Positions 50,556 to 62,596 of a stretch of DNA of 64,000 nt are shown here, piece by piece. Under the pieces are notes generated by a model that made no database searches, had not been told where the DNA came from, and saw only the letters and a list, made by a program, of their open reading frames with translations. The translations under genes and the position numbers were made by a program. Positions within the stretch are counted from its first letter, which is position 1. Every line of letters starts with the position of its first letter. Source of the stretch: Utricularia gibba (lineage: Eukaryota; Streptophyta; Magnoliopsida; Lamiales; Lentibulariaceae); the NCBI GenBank assembly GCA_002189035.1, contig NEEC01000018.1, forward strand, positions 1,302,001 through 1,366,000, given 5' to 3'.

Positions 50556-51096
50556 ACGTGTATTTGATAGATATGTTATCTAATATACATTATAAAATAA
50601 TTATCGAAGTTATTGTTTAGTTTTTCTTCTTACAAATCATTTTTTGAAAATTATTTGTCATAAAATATAAGTGGGATTTATGTAATATCAAAAAAGTTTT
50701 AAATTTTTTACTTTTTTGGAATAAAATTCATTCATATTTAATGTTTTGAAATATTTTTCAAAAATTATACCAACACATTACAACTTTTCCTCTCATATTT
50801 GTTACATTTTTTATATGTTTATTTTAATACATATATATATATATATCATTTATAAAATAATTGTCGAAGTTATTGTTTAGTTTTCTCCTTAAAAATCATT
50901 TTTTGAAATTATTTCTTATATAATATAAGTGGGATTTGTGTAATATCAACAAAGTTTTTAATTTTTTTACTTTTTTTAGAAGAAAATTGGTTTGTATTTA
51001 ATAAAAAAGGTTTTTTTTGAAATATTTAAAAAAAAAAAAAAAAAACTATACCAAACACATTATAACGTTTTATCCTATATATCTATCAAACACGAC
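50556..51096. mobile_element. TIR element of about 540 bp with internal tandem duplication
   Basis: The left end ACGTGTATTTGATAGATATG and the right end (GTCGTGTTTGATAGATATAT on the other strand) form terminal inverted repeats. Inside are two tandem copies of a unit of about 255 bp. Each begins with ATAAAATAATT(A/G)TCGAAGTTATTG and contains TATAAGTGGGATTT. The copies start near 50591 and 50851 and end with ACCAA(A)CACATTA(C/T)AAC. It has no coding capacity, as in a MITE whose interior duplicated. Confidence 0.65.
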
Positions 51097-53647
51097 ATCA
51101 CTTTATACATATATATATTTATATCATTTATATATCAAATATTTTAATAATAGGATAATTATTTATGTAAACTGAAATAATTCCAAATTGAGGTCAGTGT
51201 GTGTTGGTGTGGTGTCATTTAATGTGCTACCATGTTAGTGTGTGCACCCCTTCCCCTTCTTTATAGGGTAAGCTTGTAAAGGGTGGGTTGGGTTGGGTTC
51301 AATTATTCATAGGATGGATGGATTATTTGGGGTTTTAAAGTCGTACGCCGGCGACCGGAACCACTTGCCGACAGCGACGTACGGATGAATGGGGCTGCCA
51401 CCAAAAAAGCCATTCAAGTTTATCTCCTGTTATTGGATCACCACAAACTGCATTCCACGTCCACCACCCGACACAATTCCTTTCTTGTCTCATAGATTTT
51501 CGATCGAAAGGGACTCTGGCGCCATGTATATATGGAGTTAATTTGAAAAATACCCACTATAATTTAATTATGTGATAAAAGTATTCATTTTATGTTGAAA
51601 AAAATAGATTTAGTATGTGAGAGAGATTGGTATCATGGATACTTTAATAAAAGATTTTATGTAAATACGTATGTTACCTTAGAAGTATTGAATCTCGGCT
51701 GGGGTTTATGATCGGTGTGAGCCTCAATTGTAAGGCTAGAAGTCTTGTACCGATATTCTATATTGGTTATGGTTCGAAAAATAAAGTAAATTTTCTAATT
51801 TTGTATGAGGGCTTTGTTAGAGATCAATCGTAATTCAAATAAATTTGAAGTTAATTTAAAACATTAATATTGTGTCATGAAGTAATTTTTCGATTAAAAA
51901 TGTTGGTTTAGATTATTAAGACTTTTTATTTTTATTTTTAATATATTGTGACTCATTTTTATGTAATCTAAATATTATATATATATATATTTTATCAATA
52001 ATTGTAGATTGTATTACTTTTTTTGTTATTTATTCTTGAAAATTTGATTTTCATCTAATATAAGATCATAAACAATATTTCTTTTGCTCTATCCTTAATA
52101 TTTAATCTTTGTTGTGTTTATTAGGTTTTCTCTCGAAAATAAAAAATGTAAAATTGTGATAACTATGTATTTAAAATAAATAATATCGTATAAGATGAAA
52201 ATAAATCGTGACATATCAGGTATCCCACATTAATTATGAATATGAAGATAATCAAATTTGTGAATAGTTAGTTAGATGGGAGGAAAGTTTGTAGACTCAT
52301 CCCATTTTAGAAACGGTAGAAAAAACACTTTCCGTAGGTATTTGAAAAGGATTCAAGATTATTATGTTGGGCGTCCCGACCGGCGGCGCAGGTTGGCCCG
52401 GAGAATCAGAAGGGGCTCTCCAACCCATTTATGGACTTTCTGGTGTGTTTTCTGAGCGCTGAAGGCTTTACGTTGGTTTAAGCCCTTGATTTCTCATGGA
52501 GAGTGGGTTGGGGCTTTGCGATCTTGTCCCCTAGCGCTTGGACAGGCATTTAATCTAGGGATCAGGTAGCAGAACCGCTTTGATCGAGAGGGGTGGATGC
52601 ATATTGTCTACGAGGAAAGTGGTGATGGGGGTCGACGCAGGCGGAACAGAAAAGACTAGACTACATCTGAGAATGGCCTTGCCTTGTTCTGAAATAACCA
52701 GAAGCTCTGAAAACTTTGGAGGCATCGAGGAATCACCAGCATTTCTTGGATGGAAATGCATATGATCACACCCAGCACCTTTCTTTAGAGTTGTAATGGG
52801 TTTGAATCACAATCGTACAGTTTTGAATCCGTTCGGAATATTTGGAATCAAGAAACCACAATTTAGATTCATGTGAAATCGATGAAACCAATAGTTCGAA
52901 ATCAGTGAACTGTCATATTTATGTGCTTCCAAAAACATCCACATGAATTGTTATAAATGTCTAAAAATGATTACATGTATTATTAATAATTGTTATGGAT
53001 ATTTAAAAATAATAATATATATTCATGTGGATGTAAGATAAACATTCTCTATTTTTCAGGATCATTTCTAAACATACTTAATAATCATTATAGCAGCCCC
53101 AAATCATTTGATTCTAGTGTCGATTCGATTTAATGTTTATTCTAGTTTTGAACCGAAATCATATGATTCGGTTCGGTTCAAGATTTAAAAATTGAATTTC
53201 GAATCTAAACTATAATCGAAATCGATAATGAATTGTAATTTAATAACCGATGGTTCAAAAAAATTGTTAGATTCCAAATCAAAACCAATCAATTCTACAA
53301 CTCTACCCTTCTTGCACCAGCCATTTGAATTGTAAGGGCAAACTTCCCCTGCTATAGTTTGTGCCACCGGTCCAATAGCCTTGGTTCTGGGCCTTTTAAT
53401 TAACTCCTATGTTGGCTTCTTTAAGTAAGCCCATATGATGATGGGCCTGTTTCTGTTTTAAAACCATACTACAGCATTCGCTAAGCCCAACTGAAGCCCA
53501 GCCCATAATTATTCAACCACATGAGGGGTAACTAATATTTACTTGGTCCAACTTGGAAACAACACACAATGCTCGATTAACCACAAAGGCTGTTCCGGGT
53601 TGAATTCAGCCAGACACCTTTGAGTGATAGATACAGCAGTTACCAGA
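51097..53647. other. Intergenic region, GATA to UFD1
   Basis: Mostly AT-rich spacer. A GC-richer island at 52370-52770 has both strands open: a plus frame 52580-52765 and a minus frame 52761-52555 (MHFHPRNAGDSSMPPKFSEL). I recognise neither, and neither shows introns or a promoter. From 53390 to 53640 lies the UFD1 3' flank. The rest holds nothing I can name. Confidence 0.45.
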
Positions 53648-55937
53648 TCATCCCTTCAAGGAGTATTTCTTCCCGGTGAAAGCTTGGAATTTGGGCTCTT
53701 CGGCCTTTGGAGGCTCCGGCTTCGCCTCCTTTGAAGCATCCTGCAGCCACAAAAGACATGGGGTATAGACAGAGGTCGATGGCACTGAGATAAAAAAGTT
53801 TCCAAATGACGGAACCTTCTGAGGTTCTCCAGTTCTGTTAGCGTTAGAACCAAACACAAGCTTTCCCTGGCTCTTGCGGTTGGTACTTTGTGAGCTGGAA
53901 CTGGAGGGCGCAGATGTGGCAGCAGTGGATCCATTTGGTTTCTTGTCATGGGTAGAGGGCAGTGGTAAAGAGGATGCAGTCGATGGTTTACCGTCTAAGC
54001 GCCGCCCCACGCCCATGAAGGGGTTAAATTTTGGTTCTGCTTCTACAGGAGGTTCCTGGACTGAGCAAGCAACCAGGATTTGTTAGGTCGTCGTCATTCA
54101 TGAAGAACACATGATTTGAACAATAAATATTCAAATGAGGATAAACCAGACCTTCAGCCGGTGCTTTGCCATTAGGCCTTGATGCTGTAGGTTTTTCAGG
54201 TTCCTTGTAATCAAGAGGAGGAGCAAAGTCCACCTCACAATCAGTCTCTATAATACTGATCCCACTAGAAGGTTTTGTCTCAACGATGTCTATGTAATAC
54301 TTTTTGTTATTGTAAGCCACCATTATACTATCTCCCGTTGTCAGACATGAAAAGTTCCTCAATGTTGTCTCCAAGCTGCGAGAGAGTTGGAGAGTTATCA
54401 AACTTAGACAAGTAATAATGAATCTACGGGATATCAGAGGAGGCACAACATCACAAGCGCCAGATAATGTAGAAACTAATTCAAATGCACCAGGTAAAAC
54501 ATGAACAAATTATGTACTAGAATAGGAAGTTTCTAGGGTGCTCACATAGCCTTGGGGTTAGAAATATCCAAGAAATCTTTGGTGTGTGGCTGCAATTTAA
54601 CGTATGTACCCTTGGGAAGGGTGACATTTTTGACTCGCACAAAATCTCCTTCTTGCAACAACAGATTCTCCATCATCTAAAAACATGGAAGACAAGGTTA
54701 GGCAATTGTCATAAAACAGGCATGGAATTTCAGGTTATTATTTACTACCCAATACGGCATATATATCAACCCTTCTTCAGCAATAAACTCCAGAACACCA
54801 CAATGAGACATGCGCTCAGCACCATCATTCCGAAGCTCAAACAGCATTGGGTAATCGATATGCAGGGATGCTGTATCAAACGAAGACCCAAGAGTAAGTT
54901 AATGGTGTAAATCAGAATAAAGGAAGAAACATGTGTGTAGAATGACTTGCCAAGACGGTCCAGTGCCGAAGGAGGCATTATAACTGCATGAATTTCCCAA
55001 GATAGCCAGAGAGAGAAAAAAAAGTGTTTAACATAATTTTGAAAAAAAACTTCCACAATGGAAAATAGAATGCTGCCTACCTTTGTCACCATTTTCGATT
55101 TGTGCCTGAAAATAAGACACACACCAGATTAGAGCTTCTTAAAATTTACGTAGGATTTAGAAGCAGTTAACCTAAACTAGCTACCATGTCATTTTGTATC
55201 CAAACTGGCAAAATGGAAATGCAACAAAGCTTGCTAGAAGCACATATTATTGTGCGCCAGATTGCTTACATTGTATAGCTTGAAATGACTATAAGTAAAG
55301 ATTACAGAATGACCAGCCAGATGAAGCCTTCTAACCTTGTCAATGAAAGATGCAGGGTAACATCTATATGTTTGCTCAAAAGATGCTCCATGGTATCCAT
55401 ATCCATCGAAAAACTGAAAAGAAAAAAGTTCAAGAAAGATCAGAACATGTGAAACATGTCACAGGAAGAAAATTCGCGTCTCTCAATAAACAAAACGCAC
55501 CAACAGTACCTAAAAATGAAAAGTAAAGTTCCCTACAGAAAAAAAAGGACGAGTGCAATCAAGCTTTACAGATAAGCAATCTTGTCTCAGCAAAAGGTTT
55601 TCCTACGAACACTACCGACTGTTTTTCAATCAACGGCTACCTTCCAGAAGGAACAACGGCTGAGCAACATTACAATCGAAAAAAGCACAAAAATTTCAAA
55701 TTGCACGTGATTTCAATAACGCAACAACATCCAAATAAATACGATAATCTTCAAACAAGCCAAAATAGCACGAGGAGGCACGTTTCATTCTGCATAAACC
55801 CCTAACCCCACTATTGTCGCTTGATTTCCCCATTGCAACGGAAATTTTACGCAAAACAACATAGCAATCCGCATCGTGATGAGGTTTTTGGCATAAAAAA
55901 TAAATACATATATCAGCATCAAAATCACGCATACCAT
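53648..55937 (-). CDS. UFD1: UFD1, ubiquitin-fusion degradation 1
   Basis: Exons 55937-55935, 55413-55336, 55105-55081, 54983-54951, 54870-54749, 54676-54546, 54375-54152, 54060-53816 and 53740-53648 give 317 residues. UFD1 pairs with NPL4 as a cofactor of the AAA ATPase CDC48/p97, extracting ubiquitinated proteins in ERAD and chromatin-linked degradation. Signatures are [84 protein letters not shown] and [20 protein letters not shown]. The C-terminal CDC48-binding part includes [13 protein letters not shown] and [13 protein letters not shown]. The first coding exon carries only the ATG, followed at once by GTATGC. The intron after exon 4 uses GC (CTTG/GCAAGT) as its donor. The reading phase is unbroken. 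Confidence 0.95.
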
Positions 55938-57168
55938 CTTCGTTGTGTTCCGGTGACGGGAAAACACGGCCAAGGCCTTCAACTGCAACCACGAAAAAAA
56001 AACAATACTGAAGATTGATTAATTCAATCAAAAGCCCATAAAACGATTGGAATCAATATATCACCACTTTCAGATCTGCCCAGAATTCCAAGGGAAGAGA
56101 ACTGGAGTACCTTGGAGTTGGACTTGAATCGGAACAACTCCGTAGAAAGGACGCGCAAGGCACGGAATCCCAAGGCAGCCGAATTACAACTAAAGGCGAA
56201 AAAGCTGATAAAAAAAAAAGAAAAGAAAAAACAAAATAATTGAGGCCACTCACTGGACGTACAAATGGGCCGGAACCCAATTATGGGCCAGCCCAAAGAT
56301 TTACCCATTAATTATTTTTAATACGAATATATATATTAAATTTATTATTAAAAAAACACATTATTTTTATATTAAATTCTATAATGATTTAAAAAATTAG
56401 ATTTTATAATATTATTATACGAAATATACTTATATCATCAAAATTGAATATATTTACATAATTTTAAAATTGATTTTATTCTATATAAACTAAAGTACAA
56501 ATTCAAAATATAGAACATGCATATAATATATACATAATTTTTAAAATATTATTTATCTTGAAAAGTATTATTTAATATAATCTATCTTAAATATACGATA
56601 TATATTTGTTTACCATACTAGAATTCTTTTAACAAACATATTTCATATTTAAATCTTTAATTTTATTTTAAATCATATAATTAATTTTTTAAAAAAAAAA
56701 ACTAAGTATAGCCCTTCATTATATATCAGTTTTTATATTAAGAAATGTAATTTTATTACCATCATCATAGTATGATGTCACATGACTGATGTCAACTTTA
56801 GGGATGACGTGGCGCACGTGATGCCTTTGGTACTGAGTGGTACTATTACATTCTAGATTCTATCGGGTATTTATATTGTTACACGGACACGTGTCACTGG
56901 ACTGGCGTTTCACTGAAAAGAAAAGGATCTGGTGAAGAACATGGATTGCAGGAAACATCTGGTGTCCAACGCAAGCAAATACAGGAAGGGATCACTCTGA
57001 AACCAGGAGCAACAGCAAGGGAGATGATAGCATACAGTTGAATGAAGTAAACTCCAATCCTCACACACTTTCTACACCAACTGTTTTTTTTTTTTTTTTT
57101 TGAAGAGAAGCTCATGATTTCAAATCTAACTTCAGTTCTGAAAAACAAAAAAGAGAGAGATGCTTCAT
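55938..57168. other. UFD1 leader and promoter, PRP 3' flank
   Basis: A non-coding UFD1 leader exon probably spans about 56112-56250 (donor CAAG/GTACTC on the minus strand near 56112). From 56290 to 56760 the DNA is AT-rich. G-box elements follow near 56815-56893. From 56930 to 57168 lies the PRP 3' UTR. No further gene is seen. Confidence 0.5.
56815..56893. promoter_or_regulatory. Two G-box (CACGTG) cores
   Basis: CACGTG occurs at 56815-56820 (GCGCACGTGATG) and 56888-56893 (GGACACGTGTCAC), the second also matching an ABRE context. They lie upstream of UFD1 on the minus strand and could bind bZIP or bHLH factors. Position relative to a transcription start is unknown. Confidence 0.35.
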
Positions 57169-58295
57169 TCAGGGGCGGGGAACTGCCGGCGGTGTGAAGA
57201 ATCCAAGCTTGGGGTGGGGTAAAGTGGTGGGATGAGGCGGGAAGGTAATTTTGGGAAACGGAGGAAGTGGGTGTGGGGAGATTTTTGGAAATGGCGGTTT
57301 CGTGATTTTTGGGAATGGGGGAAATGGGTGTGGAGGGAAGATTTTGGGGAATGGGGGAAGCGGGTGTGGGGAGAGTTTTGGAAATGGTGGTTTCGTGATT
57401 TTAGGGAATGGGGGCAATGGGTGTGCAGGGAAGATTTTGGGGAATGGGGGAAGTGGGTGATGGAATGGGAACGGCGGCGGTTTGTAGGTCGGGGTCGGAG
57501 GCTTGTAGATCGGCGTCGGAGGTTTGTAGATCGGAGTCGGCGGCTTGTAGGCCGGAGTCGGAGGTTTGTAGATCGGGGTTGGGGGCTTGTAGGCCGGAGT
57601 CGGCGGTTTGTAGACTGGCGGTTTGGGCACCGGTGGTTTGTAAAGCGGCGGGTGATGCAACCAGCCCTGCAAAGGGGGCAGAGGAAGCTTCGGGAGAGGT
57701 GGGTGTTTGAAATAAGGCCACAAGAATTTGGAATTGCATGATGCGGATGAGAATTTAAGGTTTCCAGTGGGTGCAAACGTCACTTTCCCGTTTTCCAAGG
57801 ACTTGGAAACAATTTTCACGGCGGCGGCGCAGGGCGCAGCGGCGGCGTTATGGAGTCGAGCGAAGCAGTCGTATTTCAGTTTGCCGCCGTCTACAACTTC
57901 TTTGGGAAGCGCAACTCTGAATCCCCCGCTTTCTTCCAATTCTCCGGCGCCGAAAGTCGTCACCTTCCCGTCGGAAAGCTTACACTCAACGCTCACATGT
58001 AAACCTGCATGGCAGCACACGTCCGTCAATAATCTGAGTTACCCAAATTGACAGAAACGTCACCGCCATTACACACTTCCGATGCCACTGAAATGTGATA
58101 AAGACACAGTTAGTTGTCAGGGCATGACATAAAGTAGTAGTTACCGGCAAAGGCCTGGCTGGTCTGGAAGTTGTTAGAGACGCAGTCTGCGCACTCGGCG
58201 GCGCCGGTGACCTCAAGCGCCGCCATGTTGGCGAGGCAGAAGCTAAGAGGTGCAAGGAGTAAGGAGAGGAAGAGCATGCTATGAAGAATCCCCAT
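57169..58295 (-). CDS. Proline-rich cell-wall protein with Ole e 1-type domain
   Basis: Exons 58295-58145 and 58004-57169 give 328 residues. A signal peptide opens the protein (MGILHSMLFLSLLLAPLSFC), so it is secreted. Residues about 25-145 form a pollen Ole e 1-like domain: CADCVSNNFQTSQAFAGLHV, VECKLSDGK, CFARLHNAAAAPC and FSSASCNSKF supply the conserved cysteines. The rest is repetitive: about seven YKPPTP(I/A/T) units, then PLPPFPKI(F/T) units in two longer blocks. This is the layout of Arabidopsis PRP2/PRP4-type proteins, which are hydroxylated on proline and cross-linked into the wall. PPTP and KPP units are likely hydroxyproline sites. The repeat region remains in frame to TGA 57169. 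Confidence 0.93.
57240..57645 (-). repeat. Coding repeats of the proline-rich protein
   Basis: Two nested kinds occur. At about 57478-57645 a 21-bp unit encodes YKPPTPx about seven times. At about 57240-57475 a 93-bp unit encodes a 31-residue block (HPLPPFPKIF..HP.PPFPKIT then KPPFPK.SP) twice plus a partial copy. Such repeats expand by slippage and leave long artificial open frames on the other strand. Confidence 0.85.
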
Positions 58296-59972
58296 TGGGA
58301 CCTCTTCCTCGTGGAGCTGGTTCAGGAAGCTATACCAGAAGGAAGTATATATAACAAGTAGGTGATTCCCTCTCTGAATCTGTATGGAATTCTCAAGAGC
58401 CGACAGAAGACTTAAATGTCATCACATGAGAGGTTAGATTTAGCTCACTGCCAAAGAATAAAACCAAAGGGATGAAAATACAGAGGAAAGCAATTACAGA
58501 GAGCTTAGCTGCACCAATTCAGCTAATCTCCGATGTTTTAACTTTGAAGTCATAACAAGATTTGACGTACAACCATACAACATCAAGTTTATTGTTCAGG
58601 TTATCGACATGCAGATATTACCAGAAGGTAACGGAGGAGTTACCATGAAGATAAATAACTCTACACCATTACCTTTTTCTGGGTGTTGAAGTAAATGATG
58701 GTGTCTTTAGAGACGAAGGGTAAGCGTGTGTTCCCGAACCCGGTGAATCCAACCTGTAATAGAGAACACAACCCCACCACTAAACTTGAAGACGTAAATT
58801 TACCCATCTATCTCACTGGTGTAAATTCAGATGTTGACCTAAGCAACCATTGGTACATCAACAGAAACTAGGTGAGAACATGATAACTACCGCATTCAAA
58901 CTTACCGCATTTGAGCTGTGGGAACTAAGTGGCTGGATCGGTAACAACATACAACTCTAGCCAACAACATGTGCATGGGTAGGTACAGGGAGGAGGTGTT
59001 TATATGCATACATACAAATGCAGTTGGCAGTTGGAATGCGAACCATTGTTCAGAGAAAGGTTTTGAGAGTTTGAATCCCCACTCGCGAACCAAAAGAAAC
59101 AGCAAGTTGTGAATTGTGTGTACATTCAGAAGATTCCAGAGCATACTACCAAAAAATCCAACGACAACAGAGAGTATTTTAGAGATTCCAACACTGTGCA
59201 TACTATGTGAACCTGTGTGTCCCCTGTTCACCAACTTTAGCGGAATGCAGTTGAGATCAAGTAGGAAAGATGATGGGCTTCCATGTGCACCACCTACATA
59301 GTTTTGATGCAATGATCTGATTAACAACACTGAAAATGAAATGCGTCAACTGCCACGTGGTCCTAATCCCCTTGTCATCATCTGACAACAAAAGCACTTT
59401 TTTACACCCACCAAACATCCTGGTTTCCTTGAAAAACATTTATAGCATATAGAAAAAGCTCATCATCTTACAGCACGGAAACCAATGTAAACAACAAAGA
59501 GATACAAGATGTAAAAATAGAATCACATCCATTCTGAAAGTTTAGTCCAAATAAAATACCCAGGCTAGCTGCGGATATTATTCTTTCCGCTCAAGTCCAC
59601 ACGCACAGAGGGAAGATGATTCATACGTGGCTAAATACCATCAACGCAGTCCTCCAGTCTGGCAGTAGAGTGCCATGAACCATACGGACGGTGGGAATTA
59701 AAGACATGCCTTTATTTGGTGACAAATTGAGTCTAGCAAAGATTTCCTGGTGCAGGACAGGGCAACTTCACAAATATACCGTTTTAAAAATCCATTTTTA
59801 ATTATTTTTTTGGACAATGATTTATTTCTAATGAGGTTGATAGTGAAAAAACCATCTTGAGAGCCATTAAGTATTCAACCATAATACAAAAACTAGTTGT
59901 CCCTTGCAAGGATTGAAGCAAAATATGAGATACAGCATACAGTAAATTTGCTCAATGCCATCTCTAATGCAT
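58296..59972. other. PRP promoter and XCT 3' flank
   Basis: A minus-strand TATA box lies near 58345-58355, then about 1.3 kb of moderately AT-rich DNA without a supported gene. The XCT 3' UTR probably covers 59700-59972. Several short minus-strand frames around 58902-59440 lack motifs and splice logic. Confidence 0.5.
58345..58355 (-). promoter_or_regulatory. TATA box of the proline-rich protein gene
   Basis: GTATATATAAC on the plus strand reads GTTATATATAC on the minus strand, about 50 bases before the start codon at 58295. The implied leader is short. Confidence 0.6.
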
Positions 59973-62279
59973 TCAGTTCCCATGAATTGTATAACGCTCC
60001 CATTTCTTCGTTGGATCGTAAATCTGTGTGAGGGGGAAAACAAGGGTAAAAGTGACTCTGTTAGTGCTCTGCCCAAAGATAAGAAGCTGATTTTCCATGA
60101 GAGAGGATGAGGGTACCTCCCATCTGGAAGCAGGAAAAATGTGTTTGTTCTTCTCATACCAGTGCCTCTCGACGACTTTTCCAGCATGTGACTGTTAACG
60201 ACAATAGAGAAAAATGTTTCAAGGGGAATATGCAAGATGTAAAAGACTTTATGCAAATGAAATAATAAGATTCGAATGAATACATTCGGTCCTAACCTCG
60301 TCTTTCTCTATTGTGGCATCAGCAATTGTTCGAACATCCTCATGAACATCGAAGTGGAAAAGCTAATGCAACAGAAAACGCAATGACAATATTAATAAAT
60401 ATCTGAGGTAAACATGTTGAGTAAATTTCTTAAAGTGAACACAAACTGAAAGTGAATTGAGAATTGGAAACTCAAGTGAGCCTTAGAAAAGGACATACCG
60501 GCCCACTTTTACCTCTGGCCTTGTTCACAATAAGTTCATAGAAGCTGTGTTGCTGCACAGACAAAAATAACCACCTTATTACAAAAAATTTTCCTTAGCC
60601 ATTAACTGTATACATTGTTCCTAAAATAGGAGAGTGGGAAGTGAATAAGGCGGTCACAAAAGAATAGAGATCTTACATGTGGAATAATAAGGTCTTCCTT
60701 TACATAAAGTAGATTATCCACTGACGTAGTCCGCACTTCCCTAAATTCTGGAGCAAGCTGCTGCTGAACAGCTCGCAGGAACTCCCCGATTGTATCACCT
60801 TTCCGAGCCTAAGGAGAGGAGCCAACGATATTTGTAAAAAGTAATCCATGAGTACGCTAAAACTGGATGAAAAGACACATTTATGCTTATTGGATAAGCA
60901 TGAACCTGAATCACACGTCGATGACCAGTACCATCCCAATAACTGTATGTGATTTCCAGAGGTTCATCTTCAAAGATACAAGGAGAAAACGATAAAATAA
61001 GAAAGCTGCATGATAAAAAAATTAAGCTGATTAGCACAAAGAATTCTGGAGCATACTTTTGATTTGTTCTTGCTCCCGAAGCCACTGTTTTCGCAGCCTT
61101 TCACATTCAGCTTTTTCCTCTGCCTCCCGCTCACTGTAAGAGTGTGCTTCAAACCACAAATCCCAAAACATGTGACTAGGGCAAAATTATGAGAATCAAC
61201 GTATTACAACTGAAAGGGGAAAAAGGAGAGATCTCACACCTATCAGGTAAAAAGCTGGTCTCTACGGTTGGATCTTTTCCATATTTTCCAAATTTTCGAC
61301 GTCCAAGAGATTCAGGCTCCTCTATAGGATTTGACAAGGATATAAAGTATAATAGGTTAAAAAGCAATTTATCCCATATGAGAAGTCACAAGACTAAGGA
61401 AACCTAATGTGAAAGTATTGAGCATGAAAATTTAAACAGATGCATACTGCGGTCCTCATCATCCTCTTCATTAACATTGTCAAAATCATCCGAGAATGAA
61501 AGACGAGGATCTGCCTTTATTTTCCGTTTTTTCAGTTTCTGCAGCTGAAGCTCCTCTTCCCTGCAAATTAAAGTTTAGCAACACTACAGCGTAAACAATA
61601 AAAAGGAAATTTGTTACCAAAATAAACATAAAAAAGCTCACTGTTGCTGCAATTTCAGGAGCTTTTCCTTCTCTTCCTCCTCAACTTTGGTCTTAATATT
61701 CACCCTCTGCCGGAAGAAAAGCATTCTGAGACAACTCGTATGTGAAAAAGAATAACTTGGCATATAGACTTGGCCAGAGCAACAGCACACCATACCTTCT
61801 CAACGTACTGCTCTCTGGTCACCAACCCAACAGTTTCCTTTTTGAAAGCTGTCTCTAAAATCTAGCAATTGTCAAAAGAACATCAATCAAAAAATCGGCT
61901 GGGTAACGCAGGCCCATCCAGTTGAAGGAACAGCGAATAATAAATTAACTGATTTCTCCAGTATCACACTTCCAACAAGGAACGAAATTTTCGATAAAGC
62001 AAAGATAAGTGAATAGATTTCGCGGAAATAATTGTTTGGAAAGGCATTCTCTCAATCTTTCGAGCAAAGACAACTTCAAAGAAAAAAAATAAAATTGATG
62101 GTGAATACCTCAGACGTGCTGGAGCCAAATTGAAGGAGACCAGCTTGCCCTTTCGACGATGCGGTTTTGTTTTTGAGTTCTTCAATTTTCCGCCGCTCGG
62201 CTTCTCTCTGCTTCTCCAGCCGCCGTATACGAACGGCATCCTGCGCCGTGCCTACATAACCGTCCCCCATGCCGGCCAT
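59973..62279 (-). CDS. XCT: XAP5 CIRCADIAN TIMEKEEPER (XCT), XAP5-domain nuclear protein
   Basis: Exons 62279-62109, 61861-61796, 61706-61642, 61560-61448, 61321-61240, 61133-61057, 60967-60906, 60808-60677, 60552-60499, 60362-60297, 60191-60117 and 60023-59973 give 337 residues. The N-terminal half is a charged coiled coil ([20 protein letters not shown]). An acidic stretch follows ([12 protein letters not shown]). The C-terminal XAP5 domain is highly conserved: [98 protein letters not shown] and [15 protein letters not shown]. In Arabidopsis XCT is a nuclear protein affecting circadian period, light signalling and small-RNA/splicing pathways; the fungal and animal relatives act in transcription and splicing. 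All phases join without break. Confidence 0.95.
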
Positions 62280-62596
62280 GACTGCACCAAGGATTTTCCG
62301 TCAGTCGCACCAAATGAGATAAATTAGGGTTCCCAAAAAAAGAATTCAGGGGGAGAACAGTTCCCAGTAGAATCCGTTGTCCGCCCTTCAGTATGAGGCA
62401 TTAGTCACAGTTATATACTAATTAAAATTTTTAAAACGAGCGCGTGTGTTACACTTCCGCTTTACGCGGCTGGGACATTATTGGAGTTTAGATGGCAGTT
62501 ATGAAAATGGAATGCCATCTCAAATTTGGATTTGGGCTCCGATCTCGGGAGTTCCGATAGCCTACTTCAGGCAGCCACCGTAGAAATATCCTAAAT
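62280..62596. other. Head-to-head promoter of XCT and plastid TPI
   Basis: Only 317 bp separate the two start codons, with the genes divergent. The stretch contains an AT-rich centre (TTATATACTAATTAAAA near 62412) and must carry both promoters and leaders. A shared bidirectional promoter is plausible. Confidence 0.5.

Noticed and set aside
57232-57741. A 169-codon plus-strand frame opposite the proline-rich gene
   Set aside because: It is the complement of the in-frame repeat array; its Arg/Trp/Gly-rich translation is a by-product of the repeats.
58902-59440. Minus-strand frames downstream of XCT
   Set aside because: Short, overlapping, with no conserved motif; more likely 3' flank or spacer.
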